This document shows positions 8,349 to 17,432 of a stretch of 64,000 nt of DNA, piece after piece. The DNA is from Microbacterium oryzae (GTDB taxonomy: Bacteria > Actinomycetota > Actinomycetes > Actinomycetales > Microbacteriaceae). The notes beneath the pieces were generated by a model. It saw only the letters and a program-made list of their open reading frames with translations. It had not been told where the DNA came from and ran no database searches. A program made the position numbers and the translations under genes. The DNA is taken from assembly GCF_030406385.1 (NCBI RefSeq), contig NZ_JAUEPM010000001.1, forward strand, positions 62,001-126,000. The letters are read 5' to 3'. The first letter of the stretch is position 1, and every line of letters begins with the position of its first letter.

Positions 8349-9302
8349 TCAGGCCGCGCGGCGCACCCGACGGGCGGCTGCCAGCACGTCGTCCGCTGTG
8401 ACCGCCAGCAGGGCGGGGTCGGGGGCGTCGGCGAACGCGTCGCCGCGGCGCAGGCTCGCGTCGGTCAGGGCGATGTGCGGACCGGCCGGCGGGCCCCACT
8501 CCTCCACGGGCGCCGGGCCGAACACGATGACCGACGGCGTGCCGTACGCGGACGCCACGTGCGCCGCGCCGGTGTCGGCTGTGACGACGACCGCCGCCGC
8601 CGCGATCAGCGCGGCCAGCGCGGTGAGGTCGGTGCGCCCGGCCAGCACGTCCTCGTCGGCGATCCCGACTGCCGCCGCGACGGCCTCTGCGCGCTCGCGA
8701 TCGGCGGCCCCGCCGGTGAGCATCACGCGCATCCCGTCCTCGCGCAGCGCGGCGGCCACGGCGGCGAACCGCTCGACGGGCCACTGGCGGGAGCCGTAGA
8801 AGGCGCCGACGTGGATCACCGCCGCCCCGCGCGCGAGCGGCTCCTCGTCGGGCACCGAGATGGCGACGTCGTCCTCGTCGGCCGGCGCGCCGAAGGCCGA
8901 CACCAGTCGCGCCCAGCGGCGGCGCTCGAGGATGCCGTCGAGCCACGGCAGCGCCTCGGGGTCGGACGGCGAGCGGTGGACGATCTTCACCCGGGGCTCG
9001 AGCGCGTCGATGACCGCGCGGCTCTCGGGGCCGTTCCCATGCAGGTTCACTGCGACGTCGACGACGCCCGGCGCCAGCGGCAGCAGATCGTCGAGGCCCG
9101 GGGTCGGCAGCAGCGCGTCGATGTCGCCGACGAGCGCGGCCACGGGCGCCAGCCACCCCGGGCCCGCGAAGACGAGCTCGTGGTCCGGGTACGCGCGTCG
9201 CAGCCCGTGCAGGGCCGGGACAGCCACCAGGAGGTCGCCGAGCTTCAGCGCGCGCAGCGCCAGGAGGATCGGCCGGTCGGAGGGTTCGGTGAAGATGCGC
9301 AC
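8349..9302 (-). CDS. glycosyltransferase family 9 (heptosyltransferase-like), copy 1
   Basis: A 317-residue GT-B enzyme. The N-terminal LLALRALKLGDLLVAVPAL is the GT9 signature, followed by HVGAFYGSRQWPVERF (donor-site strand) and TADTGAAHVASAYGTPSV, the conserved D-T-G-x2-H motif. The start is GTG 9302 with AGGA upstream. It faces away from the GmhB-like operon at 9444 and is the left border of the heptose-type locus. GT9 enzymes transfer heptose from ADP-heptose in Gram-negatives; use of the same donor here is inferred from the neighbours. Confidence 0.88.
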   Translation of the reverse strand: MRIFTEPSDRPILLALRALKLGDLLVAVPALHGLRRAYPDHELVFAGPGWLAPVAALVGDIDALLPTPGLDDLLPLAPGVVDVAVNLHGNGPESRAVIDALEPRVKIVHRSPSDPEALPWLDGILERRRWARLVSAFGAPADEDDVAISVPDEEPLARGAAVIHVGAFYGSRQWPVERFAAVAAALREDGMRVMLTGGAADRERAEAVAAAVGIADEDVLAGRTDLTALAALIAAAAVVVTADTGAAHVASAYGTPSVIVFGPAPVEEWGPPAGPHIALTDASLRRGDAFADAPDPALLAVTADDVLAAARRVRRAA

Positions 9303-9443
9303 CCGTCCATCCTGGGGTCTCCGGGGAAGGCGGCGGTAACCGACCCCCGGTCGAGCACGCGGATGGCGGGGCCGCGCCACGCCCGGAGGGGAAGTTCTCG
9401 CGGAGGAGTTTGCTTCCGCGCCGAGGAGGGAAGTGCTTCTTCT

Positions 9444-9986
9444 ATGACCGCCGACGACGCCCTGCGCGCGATCCTCTTCGATCGCGACGACACTCTCATC
9501 GTCGACGTGCCCTACAACGGGGATCCGGAGCAGGTGACGCCCATGCCGACGGCGGTCTCGGCGCTGCAGCGCGTCCGCGCGGCGGGCCTCGCCACGGGCG
9601 TCGTCAGCAACCAGTCCGGCATCGCGCGCGGCATCCTCACCCACGAGCAGGCGCGCGCGGTGAACGCCCGCGTGGACCAGCTGCTCGGTCCCTTCGACGT
9701 CTGGCGGTACTGCCCGCACGGGCCCGAGGACGGCTGCGCATGCCGCAAGCCCCTGCCCGGCATGGTGCTCTCGGCGGCCGCGGCCCTCGGCCTCGCGCCG
9801 TCGCAGGTCGCCGTCATCGGCGACATCGGCGCCGACATGGGCGCGGCGGCTGCAGCCGGCGCGCGGGCCGTGCTCGTGCCGACCGCGCGCACCCTTCCGG
9901 AGGAGGTCGCCGCCGCACCCGCCGCGGCCACCGACCTCCGCGCGGCCGTCGAGATGCTGCTCGCGCCCGTGGGAGCAGCCTCGTGA
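9444..9986 (+). CDS. gmhB: HAD phosphatase, D-glycero-manno-heptose-1,7-bisphosphate 7-phosphatase (GmhB)-like
   Basis: A 180-residue HAD-IIIA phosphatase. The nucleophile loop is ILFDRDDTLIVD, motif II is VVSNQSG, and the Zn-binding insertion YCPHGPEDGCACRKPLPGM has the Cys-x-His...Cys-x-Cys pattern of GmhB and histidinol-phosphate phosphatases. Motif IV is VIGDIGADM. The ATG is at 9444 with GGAGGGAAG about 11 nt upstream. The downstream GT9 starts in its stop codon (GTGA). Histidinol phosphatase is the alternative, but the adjoining GmhA- and HldE-like genes argue for heptose bisphosphate. Confidence 0.82.
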   Translation: MTADDALRAILFDRDDTLIVDVPYNGDPEQVTPMPTAVSALQRVRAAGLATGVVSNQSGIARGILTHEQARAVNARVDQLLGPFDVWRYCPHGPEDGCACRKPLPGMVLSAAAALGLAPSQVAVIGDIGADMGAAAAAGARAVLVPTARTLPEEVAAAPAAATDLRAAVEMLLAPVGAAS

Positions 9987-11047
9987 CCCGGCGCGTGCTC
10001 GTCGCGCGCCTGGACAGCATGGGCGACGTGCTGATCACGGGCCCCGCCGTGCGGGCCGTCGCGCGCGAGGCCGAGGTGGTCATGCTGTGCGGTCCGCGCG
10101 GTGCGGCCGCGGCGGCCCTCCTCCCTGGCGTCGCCGAGGTGCTGGTTTGGGACGCGCCCTGGATCGCCGACCCTGCGCCGGCCGCCACCGATGAGCACAT
10201 CGGGCGCCTTCGCGAGCTCATCGCCGCGGCCGACGTGTCCGAGGCGGTCATCCTCACGTCGTTCCACCAGTCGCCGCTCCCCCTCGCGCTCATCCTGCGT
10301 CTGGCGGGCGTGCCGCGGATCGCCGGCGCCTCCGTCGACTACGCCGGCCCGCTCCTGGATGTGCGACTGCGGCCCGGCGAGGACCTCCCCGAGGACATCC
10401 CCGAGGTCGAGCGCGCGCTCGCCATCGCGGCGGCCGCCGGGTTCGCTCCCGAAGAGGATCGGCGCATGCGCGTGGCGACGCCGCCGGACATGAGCGAGCT
10501 CACCGGCGCGGACCCCTACATCGTCCTGCACCCGGGCGCGGCCGTCGACGCGCGCCGTTGGCCGCCCGAGCACTTCGCCCGCACGGCGGCGCTGCTCGTC
10601 GAGGTCGGACGCCGCGTCGTGGTGACCGGCTCCGCGGGCGAGCAGGACCTCGTCGACCTCGTCGTCGCCGCGGCACCGGGGGCCGTCGACCTCGCCGGCG
10701 ACCTCGAGCTGTCGCAGCTGGCCGGGGTGCTCGCCGGCGCGGACGTCGTGATCGTCGGCAACACCGGGCCCGCGCACCTGGCCGCCGCCGTGGGAACACC
10801 CGTCGTGAGCCTCTTCTCCCCCGTGGTCCCGGCCATCCGCTGGGCGCCCTACGGGGTGCCCGTCGCGCTCCTCGGCGACCAGGAGGCGGCCTGCCGCGGC
10901 TCGCGCGCGCGGAACTGCCCGGTGCCGGGACACCCGTGTCTCGCGGGCGTCGCTCCCGAAGAGGCGGCGGCCGCGGCCATCCGCCTCGCCGACGAGCATG
11001 CTCGCATCCCCTCACCCCTCTCCTCGAAGGACGGAGTCACCGCATGA
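9983..11047 (+). CDS. glycosyltransferase family 9 (heptosyltransferase-like), copy 2
   Basis: A 354-residue GT9 enzyme. The N-terminus [20 protein letters not shown], the central [18 protein letters not shown] and [20 protein letters not shown] (with T-G-P-A-H) are the family landmarks. The C-terminal segment holds three Cys in [16 protein letters not shown]. It starts at GTG 9983, overlapping the phosphatase stop by 4 nt, with GGGAGC upstream. It is the second gene of a tightly coupled operon (9444-15273). The probable role is transfer of an activated heptose to a cell-surface glycan acceptor. Confidence 0.9.
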   Translation: MTRRVLVARLDSMGDVLITGPAVRAVAREAEVVMLCGPRGAAAAALLPGVAEVLVWDAPWIADPAPAATDEHIGRLRELIAAADVSEAVILTSFHQSPLPLALILRLAGVPRIAGASVDYAGPLLDVRLRPGEDLPEDIPEVERALAIAAAAGFAPEEDRRMRVATPPDMSELTGADPYIVLHPGAAVDARRWPPEHFARTAALLVEVGRRVVVTGSAGEQDLVDLVVAAAPGAVDLAGDLELSQLAGVLAGADVVIVGNTGPAHLAAAVGTPVVSLFSPVVPAIRWAPYGVPVALLGDQEAACRGSRARNCPVPGHPCLAGVAPEEAAAAAIRLADEHARIPSPLSSKDGVTA

Positions 11048-12084
11048 GGATCTTGGCCTGGCACGTGCACGGCGGATGGATGAACGCCTTCCTCTCCGGA
11101 TCGCACGACTACCTCATCCCGCTCGCGGCGGGCGCGCCCGCCCCGCCGCTCCCGCCCGCCGCGCGCGCGGTCGACGAGACGGCGCTCCGCGACGAGGAGA
11201 TCGACCTCGTCGTGCTGCAGCGCCTCGAGGAGATCGATCTCGTGGAGCGACTCCTCGGTCGCGTGCCGGGGCGCGACGTGCCGGCGGTCTTCGTCGAGCA
11301 CAACACGCCCAAGCAGCACCCGATCGATCAGCGGCACCCGCTGGGCGACCAGACGGACATCCCCATCGTCCACGTGACGCACTTCAACCGGCTCGTGTGG
11401 GACAGCGGCCAGGCTCCCACGGTGGTCATCGAGCACGGCATCCCCGATCCGGGCCCGCTGTACACCGGCGAGATCCCCGCGCTCGGCGTCGTCGTGAACG
11501 AGCCGGTCCGGCGCGCGCGCGTGACGGGTACCGACCTGCTGCCGCGCTTCGCGGAGGCCGCTCCCCTCCACACCTTCGGGATCGACAACCACCTGCTGCC
11601 GGCCGCTCTGGGTCTCGGCGAGGATCGCCTGCAGGTGGTCGGCGACCTGCCCACCGGGCGCCTGCACTCGGAGCTGGCGCGACGCCGCGCGTACCTGCAC
11701 CCGCTGCGGTGGACGTCGCTCGGGCTCTCGCTGCTGGAGGCCATGCACCTCGCCATGCCCGTGCTCGTGCTCGCGACCACCGAAGCCGCGCGCGCGGTGC
11801 CGCCGGAGGCCGGCGCCCTGTCGTCCGACCCGGAGGAGCTGGCGCTGGCGGCTCGGCGCCTCATGGACGACCCGGACGACGCCCGGACACGTGGCGCCGC
11901 GGCCCGCGCGTTCGCGCTCGAGCACTACGGCCTGGCGGCCTTCCTGCGGGCGTGGGACGGGCTCTTCGAGGACCGCGTCGCGGCGCATGCCGCGGCACGA
12001 CGTCGGCGGGCGTCCGCCGGCACCGGCGACGCGCGGCGGATGGCGCCGACGCTCGTCACGATCACGGAAGGAACGGACCGATGA
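11044..12084 (+). CDS. glycosyltransferase, GT4-like
   Basis: A 346-residue protein with a GT-B C-terminal half. The pattern [20 protein letters not shown] resembles the E-x7-E donor-binding motif of GT4, although the first acid is replaced. [13 protein letters not shown] and [11 protein letters not shown] match the mid-region of the family. It begins at ATG 11044 inside the preceding stop (ATGA) with GGACGGAG upstream. The tail after residue ~320 is Arg/Ala-rich and disordered. Donor and acceptor are unknown; it acts in the cytoplasm with its neighbours on a common glycan. Confidence 0.8.
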   Translation: MRILAWHVHGGWMNAFLSGSHDYLIPLAAGAPAPPLPPAARAVDETALRDEEIDLVVLQRLEEIDLVERLLGRVPGRDVPAVFVEHNTPKQHPIDQRHPLGDQTDIPIVHVTHFNRLVWDSGQAPTVVIEHGIPDPGPLYTGEIPALGVVVNEPVRRARVTGTDLLPRFAEAAPLHTFGIDNHLLPAALGLGEDRLQVVGDLPTGRLHSELARRRAYLHPLRWTSLGLSLLEAMHLAMPVLVLATTEAARAVPPEAGALSSDPEELALAARRLMDDPDDARTRGAAARAFALEHYGLAAFLRAWDGLFEDRVAAHAAARRRRASAGTGDARRMAPTLVTITEGTDR

Positions 12085-13319
12085 AGATCTCGATGGTCTC
12101 CGAACACGCGAGCCCGCTGGCCGCACCCGGAAGCGTCGACGCCGGCGGCCAGAACGTCCACGTCGCCGCCCTGTCGCGCGCCCTCGCCCGCCGCGGCCAC
12201 TCCGTGACCGTCTACACCCGCCGCGACGACGAGGCGGTGCCGCACCGCGTCGCCTTCGACGAGGGCGTGGACGTCGTGCACGTCGACGCCGGCCCCGCCG
12301 AGCACGTCGCGAAGGACGACCTCCTGCCCTACATGGGCGAGCTCGCCGCGGGCCTCGCCGCTCACTGGAGCGACGACCGCCCCGACGTCGTGCACAGCCA
12401 CTTCTGGATGTCGGGTCTCGCCGCCCTCGACGGCGCGGCTGCGCTGCGCGGCGCGAGCACGCCGCCCCCGGTGCTGCACACCTTCCACGCACTCGGAGCC
12501 GTCAAGCGCCGGCACCAGGGCGCCGCCGACACGAGCCCGCCCGAGCGCGAATACCTCGAGCCGCGCGTGGGCCGCGAGGCGGACACCGTCGTCGCGACGT
12601 GCTCAGACGAGGCATTCGAGCTGCGCGCCCTCGGCGTGCCCTCGCGCCGCATCGCGATCGCGCCCTGCGGGGTCGACCTCGACCTCTTCCAGGCCAAGGG
12701 ACCCGTCGAGGAGCGCGGTGCTCGCTACCGCGTGCTGAGCGTGGGGCGCATCGTCCCCCGCAAGGGCGTCGACCTCGTCGTGCGGGCGATCGCGCTGCTG
12801 CGCGCGGAGGGCATCGACGACGTCGAGCTCATCGTCGCCGGCGCCACCCCCGGCGACCCCGAGGTGCACCGCCTGCAGGAGCTCGCGGACGAGCTGGGCG
12901 TGAGCGACCTGGTGCGCTTCCGCGGCCAGGCGAGCCGCGAGGACATGCCGGCCCTGCTGCGCTCGGCCGACGTCGTGGTGTGCGCGCCCTGGTACGAGCC
13001 GTTCGGCATCGTGCCGCTGGAGGCCATGGCCTGCGGCACCCCCGTCGTCGCGGCATCGGTCGGCGGCCTCATCGACAGCGTCGTCGACGGCGTCACCGGA
13101 CTGCACGTGCCCCCGCGCGACCCCGAGGCGATCGCGTCGGCGCTGCAGATGCTCCTCCCCGACGCGGACCGGCTCCGGGCCTTCGGCGCCGCGGGACGCG
13201 CGCGCGTCGAGTCGCGCTACTCGTGGGACCGCGTCGGGGCCCAGACCGAGCGGATCTACCGCAACACCCTGTCGCGCTCACGTCGAGCGGGGCACCGTCT
13301 GGAAGGAGCGGCGCTGTGA
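12081..13319 (+). CDS. glycosyltransferase family 4 (MshA/sucrose-phosphate synthase-like)
   Basis: A 412-residue retaining GT-B enzyme. The N-terminal [18 protein letters not shown] is the acceptor/nucleotide loop, VHSHFWMSG and [13 protein letters not shown] follow. In the C-terminal half [17 protein letters not shown] and [20 protein letters not shown] contain the E-x7-E motif. Closest in layout to MshA and sucrose synthase-like enzymes, but its place inside a surface-glycan operon makes mycothiol synthesis unlikely. ATG 12081 overlaps the preceding stop by 4 nt. Confidence 0.86.
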   Translation: MKISMVSEHASPLAAPGSVDAGGQNVHVAALSRALARRGHSVTVYTRRDDEAVPHRVAFDEGVDVVHVDAGPAEHVAKDDLLPYMGELAAGLAAHWSDDRPDVVHSHFWMSGLAALDGAAALRGASTPPPVLHTFHALGAVKRRHQGAADTSPPEREYLEPRVGREADTVVATCSDEAFELRALGVPSRRIAIAPCGVDLDLFQAKGPVEERGARYRVLSVGRIVPRKGVDLVVRAIALLRAEGIDDVELIVAGATPGDPEVHRLQELADELGVSDLVRFRGQASREDMPALLRSADVVVCAPWYEPFGIVPLEAMACGTPVVAASVGGLIDSVVDGVTGLHVPPRDPEAIASALQMLLPDADRLRAFGAAGRARVESRYSWDRVGAQTERIYRNTLSRSRRAGHRLEGAAL

Positions 13320-13936
13320 CCATCGCCGAGACCGCGCGACCCGACACGGGCGCCGATGTCGATCCCGTCCGCGAGCACCTCCGCGACGCCGCGGCCGCCC
13401 TCATCGCCGCCGAGCAGCACGCCGACCGCCTGCGAGCCTGGGGGGTGGAGCTCGCCGCCCGCCTGAGCCGCGGCCAGCGGATCCTCGTCGGCGGCAACGG
13501 CGGCTCGGCCGCCGAGGCCCAGCACCTCACCGCCGAGCTCGTCGGCCGCTACCAGCACGACCGGCCCGCGTTCTCCGCCATCGCCCTGAACGCCGAGTCG
13601 TCGAGCGTCACCGCGATCGGCAACGACTACGGGTTCGACGAGGTGTTCGCCCGCCAGGTGCGCGCGCACGCGCGCCCGGACGACATCGTGCTGCTGCTGT
13701 CGACGAGCGGGGCGAGCCCGAACCTCCTGAGGGCCGCGCAGGCCGCACGCGAGGCCGGGGCGACCACGTGGGCGCTCACCGGTCCGGGCCCGAACCCGCT
13801 CGCCGATGCGAGCGACGAGGCGATCTGCCTCGAGGGCGCGTCGCCGCACGTGCAGGAGGCGCAGCTCGCGGCCATCCACGCCGTCTGCCTCGTCTTCGAC
13901 GCGCAGGTGCAGAACGAGGAGGGGGCTCGGTCATGA
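13316..13936 (+). CDS. gmhA: SIS-domain sedoheptulose-7-phosphate isomerase (GmhA)-like
   Basis: A 206-residue SIS protein. Recognisable GmhA features are [20 protein letters not shown] (the Glu in AEAQH is the expected catalytic acid), [24 protein letters not shown] for phosphate binding, and [12 protein letters not shown] carrying the catalytic His near the end. GmhA converts sedoheptulose 7-phosphate to glycero-manno-heptose 7-phosphate, the first step to ADP-heptose. It starts at GTG 13316 in a GTGA overlap, with GGAAGGAG upstream, and is followed by the HldE-like gene through another overlap. Confidence 0.85.
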   Translation: MTIAETARPDTGADVDPVREHLRDAAAALIAAEQHADRLRAWGVELAARLSRGQRILVGGNGGSAAEAQHLTAELVGRYQHDRPAFSAIALNAESSSVTAIGNDYGFDEVFARQVRAHARPDDIVLLLSTSGASPNLLRAAQAAREAGATTWALTGPGPNPLADASDEAICLEGASPHVQEAQLAAIHAVCLVFDAQVQNEEGARS

Positions 13937-15273
13937 AGATCGCGGTGGTGGGAGACACGCTGCTCGACGAGGACATCGACGGGACCTCGACGCGACTCTG
14001 CCCGGATGCGCCGGTTCCCGTCATCGAGGTCGGCGATCGCTCGCGACGCGCCGGCGGCGCGGGACTCGTCGCCACGATGCTCGCGCGCGACGGTCACGAG
14101 GTCGTGCTCGTCACGGCGCTCTCCGACGACGGCCGCGCGCAGCAGCTGCGGGAGTGCCTCGCCGGCATCGGCGTGGTGGCCGGCCCTTCGCATGCGCCGA
14201 CGCCCGTGAAGACGCGGCTGCGCACGAACGGGCTCCCCGTCGGGCGCCTCGACGAGGGCTGCGAGGAGCCGCCGGCGCCCGAGGTGACCGCCGACATGCT
14301 CGCCGCGATCGCCGTGGCCGACGCGGTCATCGTCGCCGACTACGGTCGTCGGCTCGCCGCCGACGAGACGCTGCGCGCCGCGCTCGCCGAGCGCGCGGCC
14401 CAGGTGCCCCTCGTGTGGGACCCGCACCCGCGCGGCGCGACGCCGATCGCCGAGGCGCACCTGGTGACCCCGAACCAGGCCGAGGCGACGGCCGCGGCGG
14501 GCGTCCGCGACGCCGACGAGGCGGCGGCGGTCCTTCGGGAGCGCTGGGGCTGCATGGCCGTCGTCGTGACGCTCGGCGACCAGGGCGCCCTGCTCCTCGA
14601 GGGCGACGAGGCCGTGCGGCTGCCCGCGCTTCCGGTGGCGACGTCCGACCCGTGCGGTGCGGGCGACCGCTTCGCGGCGACCGCGACCACGGTGCTCGCC
14701 GAGGGCGGCAATCGCCGTGCGGCGGTGCGGGCCGCCATCGACGCGGCGGGCTCGTATCTCGCGGCGGGCGGTGTGGCATCGCTCGCCTCGCGCGAGATCG
14801 CGCACCTCGGCGACGACCGCGGTGACGCGCGCGCGATCGCGGAGGCCGTCCGCGCGCGCGGCGGCACGGTCGTCGCGACCGGCGGCTGCTTCGACCTCGT
14901 CCACGCCGGCCACGTCCGCACGCTGGAGGCCGCGCGCGCGCTGGGCGACTGCCTCATCGTGTGCCTGAACTCCGACGACTCGGTGCGCAGGCTCAAGGGC
15001 CCGCAGCGCCCCATCATCGGGCAGCAGGATCGCGTGGAGCTGCTGAGCGCCCTCGCATGCGTCGATGCGGTCGTCGTCTTCGATGAGGACGGACCCGAGT
15101 CCGCGATCGAGGCCATTCGCCCCGACCTGTGGATCAAGGGCGGCGACTACAGCGCGGAGAGCCTCCCCGAGGCCCGCATCCTCGAGCAGTGGGGCGGCCG
15201 CGCCCTCACGCTCCCCTACCACCTCGGCCGATCCACGACGGCGCTCGCCTCGGCGCTCGCCAAGGTCGGCTGA
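13933..15273 (+). CDS. bifunctional heptose kinase/nucleotidyltransferase (HldE-like), copy 1
   Basis: A 446-residue fusion. Residues 1-~300 are a ribokinase-type domain (VVGDTLLDEDIDG, RRAGGAGLVATMLARDG, catalytic anion hole DPCGAGDRFAAT). Residues ~310-446 are a RfaE-C-type cytidylyltransferase-fold domain (TGGCFDLVHAGHVRTLEAAR with H-x-G-H, LNSDDSVRRLKGP, WIKGGDY). HldE phosphorylates heptose 7-phosphate at C1 and later adds AMP to heptose 1-phosphate. It ends the overlapping 9444-15273 operon. The kinase half diverges more from the classical enzyme than copy 2, so a different sugar is possible. Confidence 0.85.
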   Translation: MKIAVVGDTLLDEDIDGTSTRLCPDAPVPVIEVGDRSRRAGGAGLVATMLARDGHEVVLVTALSDDGRAQQLRECLAGIGVVAGPSHAPTPVKTRLRTNGLPVGRLDEGCEEPPAPEVTADMLAAIAVADAVIVADYGRRLAADETLRAALAERAAQVPLVWDPHPRGATPIAEAHLVTPNQAEATAAAGVRDADEAAAVLRERWGCMAVVVTLGDQGALLLEGDEAVRLPALPVATSDPCGAGDRFAATATTVLAEGGNRRAAVRAAIDAAGSYLAAGGVASLASREIAHLGDDRGDARAIAEAVRARGGTVVATGGCFDLVHAGHVRTLEAARALGDCLIVCLNSDDSVRRLKGPQRPIIGQQDRVELLSALACVDAVVVFDEDGPESAIEAIRPDLWIKGGDYSAESLPEARILEQWGGRALTLPYHLGRSTTALASALAKVG

Positions 15274-15319
15274 CACCCCATCCAGATCACCGGCCACACG
15301 CCGGAGAAGGAGCAAGCAC

Positions 15320-16027
15320 ATGCAGGACACCTACCCCCGCCCCGTCGGCCGCGTTCTCATCACCGGCGGAGGATCCGGCCTCGGTCAGGCCGTCGTCCGC
15401 GCCGTCGCCGAAGCAGGCGGCACGCCCGCGGTCATCGACCGCGACGTCACCGGAGCCGGAGAGGGCGTGCTCGCACGCCAGGCGGACGTCTCCGACCGCG
15501 CCGCCGTCGAGCGCGCGGTCGCCGAGATCGCCGAGGAGCTCGGCGGGATCGACGCCGTGGTGACGGCCGCCGGCATCGACCGCTGCGGCCAGCTGGGCGA
15601 CGTGGCGGCGGACCAGTGGGAGCTCGTGATCGGCGTCAACCTGCTGGGCACGGTGTCGACGGTCCGCGCGGCGCTGCCGCACATCGAGAAGGTGCACGGC
15701 CGCGTCATCACGGTCGCGTCGTCACTCGCGCTGCGGGCCCTTCCCGACGCCACCGCGTACTGCGCGTCCAAGTTCGGCGTGCTCGGGTTCTCTCGCGCTC
15801 TGGCCGCGGAGTCGCACGGCCGCATCGGCGTGACCACGCTGATCCCCGCCGGCATGCGCACGCGGTTCTTCGACGACCGCGACGAGCAGTACAAGCCCGG
15901 CCCCGACGCGCAGCTGATCGACCCGTCGGAGGTGGCGCGCACCATCCTGTTCGCGCTGCAGCAGCCGCAGGGCGTCGAGGTGCGCGAGCTCGTCGTGGCG
16001 CCCGAGGCCGAGCCCTCCTGGCCCTGA
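15320..16027 (+). CDS. SDR family oxidoreductase
   Basis: A 235-residue classical short-chain dehydrogenase. The cofactor loop is TGGGSGLGQAV, TAAGIDRCG replaces the usual NNAG, the catalytic Ser is in VASSLALRAL and the pair Y-x3-K is in YCASKFG. The ATG at 15320 has GGAGAAGGAG upstream and lies 46 nt after the HldE-like gene, so co-transcription is likely; a terminator follows. It is not an extended SDR like HldD, so it is not an obvious ADP-heptose 6-epimerase. A role in modifying a sugar precursor is inferred. Confidence 0.84.
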   Translation: MQDTYPRPVGRVLITGGGSGLGQAVVRAVAEAGGTPAVIDRDVTGAGEGVLARQADVSDRAAVERAVAEIAEELGGIDAVVTAAGIDRCGQLGDVAADQWELVIGVNLLGTVSTVRAALPHIEKVHGRVITVASSLALRALPDATAYCASKFGVLGFSRALAAESHGRIGVTTLIPAGMRTRFFDDRDEQYKPGPDAQLIDPSEVARTILFALQQPQGVEVRELVVAPEAEPSWP

Positions 16028-16044
16028 TCCGCGCTTCACGACAG

Positions 16045-16072
16045 CGGCCCGCCGGCTTCCGCCGGCGGGCCG
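16045..16072 (+). terminator. hairpin terminator at the end of the heptose-type operon
   Basis: A perfect 12-bp stem (CGGCCCGCCGGC / GCCGGCGGGCCG) with a TTCC loop lies 18 nt after the SDR stop and is followed by TCGTCGTCTT. It separates the (+) operon from the convergent GT9 gene. Confidence 0.78.
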
Positions 16073-16116
16073 TCGTCGTCTTCGGCTCAGCGCGCGGCGG
16101 CTCAGCGCGCGGGCGC

Positions 16117-17277
16117 TCAGAGCGCCGCGCGCTCCGCGATCGCGTCGGCCAGCAGCCGCAGCACGTCGCCCTGCACGTCGGCCGCGGCCACCCCCGCGAC
16201 GAACGAGTCGTCGTGCTCGCAGCGCTCCGCCGTCCACCCCACCTGCGTGCAGTCGCGGCCGCACACGGGGCAGTGAGTCGTCCAGCCCAGGTGCACGCGG
16301 TGGCGCCCGCGCCCGAGCGGACCGGCGTTGACGACGTTGCCGAACCAGAAGATCGAGACCGTGCGGGCGCCGACTGCCTGCGCGAGGTGGCGCGGGCCGC
16401 TGTCGTTGCCCAGCATGACGTCTGCGCGGGCGAGCACGCCCGCGAGCGTGCCGAGGCCCAGCCGTCCGGAGGCGTCCACGACGAGGCCATCGCCCGCCGC
16501 CCCGACCGCCACGGCGATCTCGCCGCACAGGTGCGCATCCGCACCGTCGCCGACGAGCACCACGCGTGCGCCCTCGGCGACGACGGCGGCGGCGACCTCC
16601 GCGAAGCGCTCCACGGGCCAGCGTCGACGCGGGTCGGTGGCGCCGGGGTGGATGACGACCACCGGGCGGTCCTCGCCGCAGACCGCCGCGGCGGCGGCAT
16701 GCTCGTCGTCGGAGACGCCGAGCCGCGCCTCCAGCGCCACCGGCGCCGCACCGGCGAGCCCCGCGACCTCCAGCCCGCGGAGCATCTCGTGCTGGTAGTA
16801 CACGTAGTCGATGGTGCGCTCGAGCTCCGCCGCGTCCTCGGTGCGCGTGCCGATGGTGTGCGTCGCGCCGAGCGAGAGCAGGAACGGGTTGGAGAAGCGC
16901 CCGCCCCCGTGCAGCTGCACCGCGAGGTCGTACTCCCGCTCGCGCTGCGCGGCGACGAATCGCGCGATCTCGTCGTCATCGGTGACGGCGTCGGGCGCGG
17001 CGCCGACCCCGTGGATGGGCGGCAGCACCTCGACGCGGTGCGGAGCGCCTGCGCGGCCAGGGAGCAGGGCCGCCGCGATCGGCGAGCCGAGCAGCGTGAC
17101 CTCCGCGTCAGGGTAGGCCGCCATGAGCGCCTGCGCGGCGGGCAGCGCGAAGAGGAGGTCGCCCAGGCCGCCGCCGCGCAGCAGCGCGATGCGCCGCACG
17201 TCGGCGAATCGCTCGCTCGGCGGCGCCACGACGGCGAGGGCGGGCGCTGCGGTGTCGAGCGCGGCGTCTGGGGTCAT
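16117..17277 (-). CDS. glycosyltransferase family 9 (heptosyltransferase-like), copy 3
   Basis: A 386-residue GT9 protein. Landmarks are IALLRGGGLGDLLFALPAA, VIHPGATDPRRRWPVERF and GNDSGPRHLAQAVGARTV. Near the C-terminus THCPVCGRDCTQVGWTAERC contains four Cys in about 18 residues, a probable metal-binding knuckle not seen in the other two copies. The ATG at 17277 has AGGGAG upstream. It is divergent from the aldehyde dehydrogenase operon. A heptose or related hexose transferase role is inferred from family and locus. Confidence 0.88.
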   Translation of the reverse strand: MTPDAALDTAAPALAVVAPPSERFADVRRIALLRGGGLGDLLFALPAAQALMAAYPDAEVTLLGSPIAAALLPGRAGAPHRVEVLPPIHGVGAAPDAVTDDDEIARFVAAQREREYDLAVQLHGGGRFSNPFLLSLGATHTIGTRTEDAAELERTIDYVYYQHEMLRGLEVAGLAGAAPVALEARLGVSDDEHAAAAAVCGEDRPVVVIHPGATDPRRRWPVERFAEVAAAVVAEGARVVLVGDGADAHLCGEIAVAVGAAGDGLVVDASGRLGLGTLAGVLARADVMLGNDSGPRHLAQAVGARTVSIFWFGNVVNAGPLGRGRHRVHLGWTTHCPVCGRDCTQVGWTAERCEHDDSFVAGVAAADVQGDVLRLLADAIAERAAL

Positions 17278-17432
17278 GAGTGCTCCCTGTCTCGGCGCCG
17301 ACGAGACGGCGCGGGCGGTCCTGTCCTCCCACTTCCCCACCGATCGGGAAAGCAAACCTCCGCGTGTGCGTGTGAACGGCGCCGGGTTTGGGTAGGGGTC
17401 GGTCAAGAGCCGAGTTCGGGAGGAGCGCATCG

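Noticed and set aside
12081..13319. MshA of mycothiol synthesis
   Set aside because: Motifs fit the wider GT4 group, and the gene is inside a surface-glycan operon; no other mycothiol gene is adjacent.
15320..16027. SDR as the missing HldD epimerase
   Set aside because: It is a classical short SDR (235 residues), while HldD is an extended SDR of about 310 residues.
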